Origin: Hydnum rufescens UP504
Taxonomy: Eukaryota > Basidiomycota > Agaricomycetes > Cantharellales > Hydnaceae
Assembly (NCBI GenBank): GCA_014904985.1
Contig: MU128916.1
Coordinates: 1 to 26,235 of the forward strand
Direction of reading: 5' to 3'
Length of the DNA stretch: 26,235 nucleotides
The notes under the pieces: generated by a model
Databases searched by the model: none
What the model was told of the DNA's origin: nothing
The model's input: the letters and a program-made list of their open reading frames with translations, nothing else
Position numbers and translations under genes: made by a program
In this document: positions 19,956 through 26,235 of the stretch, piece after piece
How the letters are laid out: the number at the start of each line of letters is the position of its first letter
How positions within the stretch are numbered: position 1 is the first letter of the stretch

Positions 19956-20896
19956 AAGTCTCGGCTTGCCCGGCAACTGCGGCGGATTGAGATGGTATTA
20001 TATACATAAGAGATTCGCAACTGGGTGAACGCGGGGTAAATTAGTGTCCTTTTTTTGTATAAAGTCAAGAGATCAAATTATGGGCCCAAACCCGATGCTC
20101 CGGCGGGAAGCACGCAGGATGTTCGGGAAGTCTCCTCTTAGCGTATTCCGGGTGTTATCTCAACTCCCCATTCACCCCCCATACAAACCACCCTTTCGCA
20201 CGCGAGAAGTCAGAAATTTCCTTTTTTTGGAATCTTCGATTATCTTCAAATCCTCCCAGAACTTCTCAAGTGACTTTGAAATATCACTATTTATCTAGTT
20301 GTGTAGGTTTTACCGGTCTAAGTACCGTATTTACAAACTTATGCACCTCTCACCTTAGGCCGGTGTTGAGTTGCGCCGAATTTCTGGTTTTTGCTTCCGG
20401 ATGTTGCCTAGTCCAACTCCCGACCCTCGTGACCGCCACCACCTCACAAGCGGCCCTACCCCCGTCCCCCACCCCCGCTATACAAAGAAAGAACTGCCTT
20501 CGTACTTAAGCCCTACCTCTGCACTAGCATGTACAGTACTTGCTAGTACGAGACCGCCCTCGGCGCCTGCCGGCAGCCTGACGCGGTATATAAACAAGAT
20601 TTCCTCCTCCCGACCCTCGTGGATATGAGGGTCTGGTCACGAGACTACTGTATGGGTAAGAAAGCCGCACGTCGAACGGCAAATTAATGAATATTCCCGC
20701 CTTTCCATATATATGACATGATTTGTCGACCTGGTTATTGGTTTAGCCAGTCCACAGGGGAGGCCACTGGGAGCTTCGTTGGTGTCCAAAGTGCCGTGTA
20801 ATGCCAGGTTAGCAGCTTTCTGCACCGCTCATCCAATGGGTTGGTCATGTCCTCAGAATACCGTTCGATCTCGGCCGTCAAATTTCAGTTCGGAGC
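19956..20896. other. Upstream region of the zinc-cluster gene
   Basis: No supportable gene. It holds a TATATAAAC word near 20586, an inverted repeat ACTAGCA (20523-20529) / TGCTAGT (20541-20547), and the phrase CGACCCTCGT twice (about 20421 and 20612). Some 310-370 bases separate these from the ATG at 20897, which is long but possible for a promoter with an untranslated leader. Confidence 0.35.
20523..20547. promoter_or_regulatory. Inverted-repeat candidate operator upstream of the zinc-cluster gene
   Basis: ACTAGCA and TGCTAGT are exact reverse complements separated by 11 bases. Binuclear zinc-cluster dimers commonly bind spaced inverted triplets, but this site lacks a classical CGG/CCG pair. 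The regulatory role is inference only. Confidence 0.2.
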
Positions 20897-23800
20897 ATGA
20901 ACCATGCTGATCAATACTCTGATGACAATTGGGCTATTCCTCGTCTGTCGGGCTTCGAAGAGGCATTGGCCAGTCAACAGCCTTTCTCCTCTGCAGCTCA
21001 AAATACACACAATATGGATCCTGCCGGGGAGGCTGGCGAGAGTCGGCGTCGCGCCTATTTGGCGTGTCGCCAATGGTGCGCAGGTTTCATAAATATTCTA
21101 GGCACCCCCCCGTGGTTAATCCCAAGTCGAATTTTCTTAGTCGTTCTCGTAAAATAAAATGTGATGGGACCTATCCAGCTTGCCTCACATGCATCAGACG
21201 AAGGAGTCCGAAGTGCGAGTACGACAATGAACCACGACGGCGTGGCCCCGATCGTCAGCCTCGAGTCCGAACCCGTCAGTATTCTGGACCTCCCCCCTCC
21301 TCGAGTCGCCCCCGTCGTCCCCAGAAGCGGGCCTCGAACGATCCTGCACCAACCCCCATGATCCCTTCCACTAGGCAATCCCCTCCATACACCACATCAG
21401 ATGCGAGTCCGACTGTCTCACGCATGCTGTTGTCAGATGATTCCCTCATCCCTCCCAAGGGATTGTTCGGTAGCATCAGACTTTATCCATCTCCAGGTAC
21501 ATCTACGCTATTTCGCCGAGGATCAGTGAGCGAAACCCCAACACGCGGTCTCCTCGGTGGTTCCCCTTCACTGCGCCCTTCCCGCCCCTACCTTCACCAG
21601 TCTGGGACTCGTCCCCTCGGGTCCAATGATTCCGTGCTGCTTCCTCTTGTTTTTCCTCCAGGCCGGTCCGACACCAGCTCCCCCGTGAATTCCATTAGTG
21701 TTCTGGGTCCAGAGCCTTCTCCATCCACAGGTACCCTAGACCAGAGTGGACATCTCCCATTCCCACTGAACCCCTCAGGAGAACGTCTTTATACGAATTT
21801 CACTGGGGCCAGCATTGTTGACACTCCGCCACATGATCCGTGTCCGCCCGACAATGATCCACATTCGTCCTCTGAGTCTCGGTATACCCTCCCAGTCATC
21901 CCCATACAGGCTGTGCGGAGTCCTTACGTCTTCGCATCGAATTCGTTTCCAATCTCAATGGGAACGAATATGGTATATTCCGACCCATCGGTTGAGGTAA
22001 TGTCCACAACTGGTATCGTCTCGCAGCGACACCCTCACCCTTTCCCTACCAAAGACGAGGGATCACATGTCGTTGTTTGCCCATGATATGAATTTCTTGC
22101 GTACGGCTTCAAGTCGTGTGCAGTGAGTATATCACCCATGCGTAACCAAGCTGGGAGACTGACCTGTTGGTCCTCAAGGGGGAGCCCTGTGTATAACCCC
22201 TTCCAAGATCTCAGAAGTGACCATCCTAATCATGAAAATACTGGTGAATCCGAATTGGAGAGTTTTTGGACTCCAACTCCTGATACCCTGGTGGCCCGTT
22301 CCTACGAAATGTTGAACCAGCCTTCCGTTGAGTTCCCTCGCCAGACGTGGTGGGAGAGTTTGGTGAGATGCTATGGTGGGCTAGAGCTCTTGCCACACGT
22401 CGTATTACGGGCGACCTTTCACATCTGTAGGTCTTCTGGTTACTCCTATTTCTTTTATTTGGGCTGAAATTTCTCACGCGTTGAAGTTTCCGAGTTGCCT
22501 TTATTGCATTGTACGCCGCCTGTTGCATTCTATCTTGGAGGACGTGTGGCTAACCACTCGTTTTCCCTCCCAGTATCAACGTCCCATTATTTTTCTCCAC
22601 TTTTCACCACCCTAGTCAACGGGAACATGTACAACCATCACTCGTATTTGCCATGCTTGCACTGTCGACCTTATTGCAAAGTAGCGATATAATAGGGTTG
22701 GGCCAAGAGGGGAGACTCAAGCTTGTGAGTTCCCTTTAATGCGGCAATACCGAATGTTCAACTGAAGACGGGTAGTGGAGTTACGCGATCTAGCGCAAAG
22801 TCATTTCGATATGTCAATGAACTCTGGATGGATTACTCATGAGCTCGCGTATACGGCTCTGGTCCGTTTTCACCATCAACGAAACCATTAGACGAGTGAA
22901 TTGGCCTCTAATTGTCTATCTTCTGTAGCTCCTTGTGATGTTCGAAGCGTCCTGCCACCCTGCCCATTCTGAGAGCCGGGCGCGATCGACTCTGTTCCTT
23001 CTCGACGGGCTCATCTTGGGGCTTGGTCTCCTCGATTTAGACAAAGAGGAGTATAGCGTAGCGACATTTAATTCTGACAGTGCGCCCTCCCTATTTGCGC
23101 CATTTTACGATCACACAGGCCAGGCTGCAATAGGTCAAGGGGTCACAAAACGACATTGCTTGTGTACACACTTTCAGCTCTCCAGCACGTCTCCCTCATC
23201 CCGGAAGCTTACCCCCTTGTTGGTTACTGGCCCTGGTTGGAGTGCAGAATGGGACGATGTGGAAACTAGAAGAGAGGAACAACGACGGCTTGTCTGGAGT
23301 GCCCTCAACCTCACTTCTGGGCTCTTGTCATACTACGACCCTCTCATGTCTCAAACCCTCAGCCTTGCCAAACCATGGAATGTAAGCAAGCCTCATCTTA
23401 TCGTCTGTGCTTTGGGACTGAGTTCTCTTCTCCCATAGTTCAAAATATTCCTCCCGGGTGAGAAACTCTTTGGGCCTCCGCAGGTGCGAGATGACTTGGC
23501 CGCGAAACACTCTATATGGGCACTTCGCTCGCGGTGTCATATGTTGTATGCAAATTGTTTGACCGTGCATCATGACGAGAGTATATCCGAATACGATAAA
23601 GGCCAGTTTGCGGTGGAAGCATGGCTAGAATCTGAGCGGATCGAGAAACTGCTGGATATGCATACCTGCGAAATAGAGAAGGCCAATCGTAGGTTTTCTC
23701 CACTTTTTGTCTGTTAAGTCTTATGCCGATGGAGCCATCATCCCGTAGTTTATCTTGGGCGACAAGTTCTATTCGAGTACGCCCGTTTGTAGCTCTCCAA

Positions 23801-24503
23801 GTTTGGGATTAATCACCAACTACGCTTCACTCTGCAGCATTAAGAACCTTGTATCATCTCAGTACACCCGATACGTACCGCATCCGAACATGTACGTCTC
23901 GGTCTGCTTTTCGTTGGGCTTTACCTACGCTCTATCATTTATACAGCGGAGATCCTCGTTTCCATCGGGACCAGGCACTGTTATGGCGTAGGCGATACCG
24001 TCGTTGGGAATGTTTCGAGATACTGAGCCTACTTTCCCTTAAAAGTCGGCAATCAAAAAAATCTCATGCAACAGTTTCTCGGGGGTTTGTCACGCATTAC
24101 AAACTGGAAAGACAATCCATTGGCTACTCGACCAAGCTTCACCCTCTGGTTCCTGGACCAGCTCGCTCGGTAGGCTCTCATTGGATCGTATCATCTTGGT
24201 CATGTTTAATAATTGACCCCCTGGCCTTCCTGGAGATATTTGGATATCTGGGGACACGACCGGACTCTTCATATCGCTCTTGATTTATGTGTTCTATTGT
24301 TGCCAACAGTCGAGCGCCTCATGGTCCTCTTTCCTTCGAACTGTGCGTGGGTGTTTCGCTTAATCTTGGTGTTGGGCTGGCTAATAATGGTGGTGGGGGT
24401 AGTCCCACGACAAAAGTACGAGGTTCTGCACCAGCATCTCGTCGATGCATGCGCTTTTACCGGGATCCGCCCTCCCCTGGCTCCCAGCTATACAATCCTA
24501 TAG
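20897..24503 (+). CDS. Zn2Cys6 fungal transcription factor (TF1)
   Basis: Nuclear DNA-binding regulator of the fungal binuclear zinc-cluster class. Splicing out 21076-21140 reconstitutes ACRQCRSRKIKCDGTYPACL then CIRRRSPKC, that is C-x2-C-x6-C-x6-C-x2-C-x7-C. A Pro/Ser-rich linker follows, then a fungal-TF middle-homology-like region. Exons I can support: 20897-21075, 21141-22068, 22114 to about 22436, a small exon near 22500-22536, 22574-22724, about 22776-22861, 22929-23381, 23439-23698, 23749-23784, 23838-23997, 24046-24169, 24236-24342, 24403-24503. Landmarks: INVPLFFSTFHHPSQRE (22575 on), FEASCHPAHSESRA (22941 on), WDDVETRREEQRRLVWSAL (near 23250-23310), HMLYANCLTVHHDESIS (near 23540-23590). 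One G seems lost near 22377-22380, and the phase at 22724/22776 is off by one base. Target genes unknown. Confidence 0.8.
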
Positions 24504-24938
24504 GTAGTACTATTAGTGTGTGTGTGTGTATGCGCTCTCTATCTATGGAGCTATTTGCCTTATCTGTACCCTCTTTGAATGATGTTGCGCTATCGTTCAT
24601 GTCAGCATTGTATAATTCTTCTGTAGTTCGCCCCTAATCAAAAGTACGCGAACCCCATTTTCGGTCAAGAGCCGGGGCTTCGTCAGGAGCCGGGTCTTCG
24701 GCTTCCCTCAGCTAGGCTCCGGGGCTAGGCACCATTGTTATAGTTGTCAGAAGACAGGAATATATATCAATCTCGTGTAATTCAAACGTAAGTATAGGCT
24801 GCGTCTTGATTAGGGACGAACTACATAAAAATTATACTACAGCATACCATACTGATACGAACGAAAGTCCAAACAACGTCCAAAGGGGGAGCAAATAAGG
24901 CACCCAGCTCCATTAGAACACGTACACTGTAATACTAC
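24504..24938. repeat. Centre of a large inverted duplication between two TF genes
   Basis: The 3' flank of TF1 (24504-24641) and that of TF2 (24938-24806, read on minus) are homologous. Both begin TAGGTAGTA, share GGAGCT...TGCCTTAT and TTTCGTTC-like blocks, and end in the 20-base word at 24622-24641, matched 19/20 by the reverse complement of 24806-24825 (TGTAGTTCGYCCCTAATCAA). The non-homologous spacer is about 164 bp and includes GAGCCGGG repeats. A short (GT)n run lies near 24515. No gene is seen here. Confidence 0.75.
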
Positions 24939-26235
24939 CTACGCGATTGTATACCTGGGAGGGGGAGGTGGTGGGATCCCAGCACGAATGCATGCATTAA
25001 CGAGACGCAGGTGTACAACCTCATACTTTTGTCTTGGATCTACCCAACCACCATCATATGCATTAGCCACCTGAACACCACCAAGATAGGCGAAACACGC
25101 ACAATTCGAGGGAAAGAGGCTCATAATACACTCGACAGTTGGCAACAATTGAATACATAAATCAAGAGCAAGGTGAAGAGTCGGGTCCCTTTCCCAGATA
25201 TCCAAATAGCTCCAGAAGGGACCAAGAGTCAATACCAAGGCTGATCATAACACAATCCAAGGTGGCCTACCGATAGAGCTGGTCGTGGAACCAAAAGGTG
25301 AAGTACGGCCGGGTAGCCAATGTATTCTCCTTCAAGTCTGTAAACCGTGACAAAATCGCGAGAAACTGCTGCATGACATTTGCTTGATGGCGGACTTGAA
25401 TGGAAAATAGGTTCATATCATGAAACATTCCAATGATGATATCACCTACGCCATGTCATTGCCTTATCCCGATGGAAATGAGGGTCTCCGCTGCGTAAGC
25501 GATAGTGCATAAGCAAAGTCTAACGAAAAGCATATCGGGACGTACATGCTCGGATGTGGTACGCATCGGCTATACTGAGATGACGCAATGTTCTTAGTGC
25601 TGCATAGTGAAATATTGTCGGTGATCAGCCCCAAAGTTAAAGAACTATACGGGGCGCACTCGAATAGAACTTGGCGCCCAAAATAAACTACAAAGTAATG
25701 AGTCCATTGGCATTAGATTTCACAAATAAGGAGAAAACCCACGAGACGCCTTCTCGATATCACAGGTATGCACATCAAGCATTCTCTCTATCCGCTCAGA
25801 TTCTAACCATGCCTGCACTGCAAACTGGCCTCTATCATATTGGGATATACTCTCATCATGATGCACACTTAAGCACCCTGCATACAACATATGACACTTC
25901 CAGTAAAGTGACCATACGGAGTGTTTTGCGGACAAGTCGTCTCGCATCTGCGGCGGCCCAAAGAGTTTCTCACCCGGGAGGAATATTTTGAACTGTGGGA
26001 GAAGAGAGCTCAGTCACAAAGTGGACGATAAGATGAGGCTAGGCTTGCCCACATTCCATGATTTGGTAATGCCGAGGTTTTGAGACTTGAGAGAGCCGTA
26101 GTAAGACATGTACGCAGAGGTAAGACCAAGAGCACTGCAGACGAGGCGTCGCTGTTCCTCTCTTCTAGTTTCTACATCATCGCATTCTTCGCTCCAGCCA
26201 GGGGTAGCAAGCCACAATGGGGTAAGCTTCCGGGA
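24939..26235 (-). pseudogene. Paralogous fungal transcription factor, 3' part, cut by window end (TF2)
   Basis: The gene is the inverted paralogue of TF1 and is still homologous at the right edge, so its zinc cluster lies outside the window. Visible minus-strand exons: 26235-26053, 25992-25743, 25687-25651, 25599 to about 25463, about 25414 to 25285 (NVMQQFLAILSRFTDLKENT), then the segment with YLDIWERDPTLHLALDLC and a last exon ending at stop 24939. Shared landmarks with TF1 include DDVETRREEQRR, FKIFLPGEKLFGPPQ and HHDESIS. In the homologous frame a TAG stop occurs at 25522-25520 where TF1 has TGG, and the junction after the CCCC run at 25651 is out of phase by one base. As read it cannot give a full-length regulator. 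Confidence 0.75.

Noticed and set aside
24170..24196. Lost splice acceptor in TF1 relative to TF2
   Set aside because: The CTGGAG acceptor at 24235 gives the correct phase (RYLDIW), and the same site exists in TF2, so no acceptor is missing.
24622..24825. A 204-bp MITE defined by the 20-bp inverted repeat
   Set aside because: Homology continues outward on both sides through the 3' flanks into the two genes and there is no target duplication, so it is the centre of an inverted segmental duplication.

Overview
The window reads as nuclear DNA of a filamentous basidiomycete (Agaricomycetes). The evidence is many short GT-AG introns of about 45-70 bp, a PRP19 gene, a NACHT-WD40 gene, a FunK1-type kinase, zinc-cluster regulators and hAT transposons. 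The domain mix recalls Ceratobasidiaceae/Rhizoctonia, but that placement is from memory of gene families, not from a search.

Layout. 1-4.0 kb: minus-strand, frame-broken gene-like sequence with a decayed HECT ubiquitin-ligase C-lobe, a repeated ~60-residue unit and a Ser/Thr/Pro-rich upstream part. 4.4-6.3 kb: a 5'-truncated hAT transposase on +, a GACTC/GAGTC-rich hAT terminal arm, and directly beside it a 523-bp non-autonomous hAT element with a perfect 8-bp target duplication. 6.34-7.12 kb: a circularly permuted copy of 9.62-10.41 kb. 7.2-8.9 kb: an AGGTTC-rich palindromic element, a decayed spliced reading frame of unknown function, and hairpin repeats. 8.94-9.87 kb: a 935-bp hAT-type element, again with a perfect 8-bp target duplication. 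10.09-13.05 kb (minus): a NACHT-WD40 gene. 13.36-15.49 kb (minus): a decayed FunK1 kinase gene. 16.2-17.2 kb (minus): unassigned coding-like sequence. 17.50-19.21 kb (+): PRP19. 19.65-19.96 kb: hAT-like termini. 20.90-24.50 kb (+): a many-exon Zn2Cys6 transcription factor gene. 24.94-26.24 kb (minus): its tail-to-tail paralogue, cut by the window edge and apparently broken.

How it fits together. Only PRP19 (splicing, ubiquitin ligase) is a conserved housekeeping gene. Around it lie lineage-expanded families: a NACHT-WD40 STAND protein, a FunK1 kinase and paired zinc-cluster regulators. Transposon remnants fill the rest. No operon-like or pathway logic links these genes; the window looks like an accessory, repeat-rich tract.

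Nearly every recognisable gene, PRP19 included, needs one or more single-base corrections to keep its conserved frame, mostly at short homopolymers. This is either residual long-read consensus error or local decay, and it limits every exon model given here. The strongest structural signals are the two target-duplicated hAT elements, the circular permutation, and the inverted transcription-factor duplication whose homology runs through both 3' flanks to a ~165-bp spacer.
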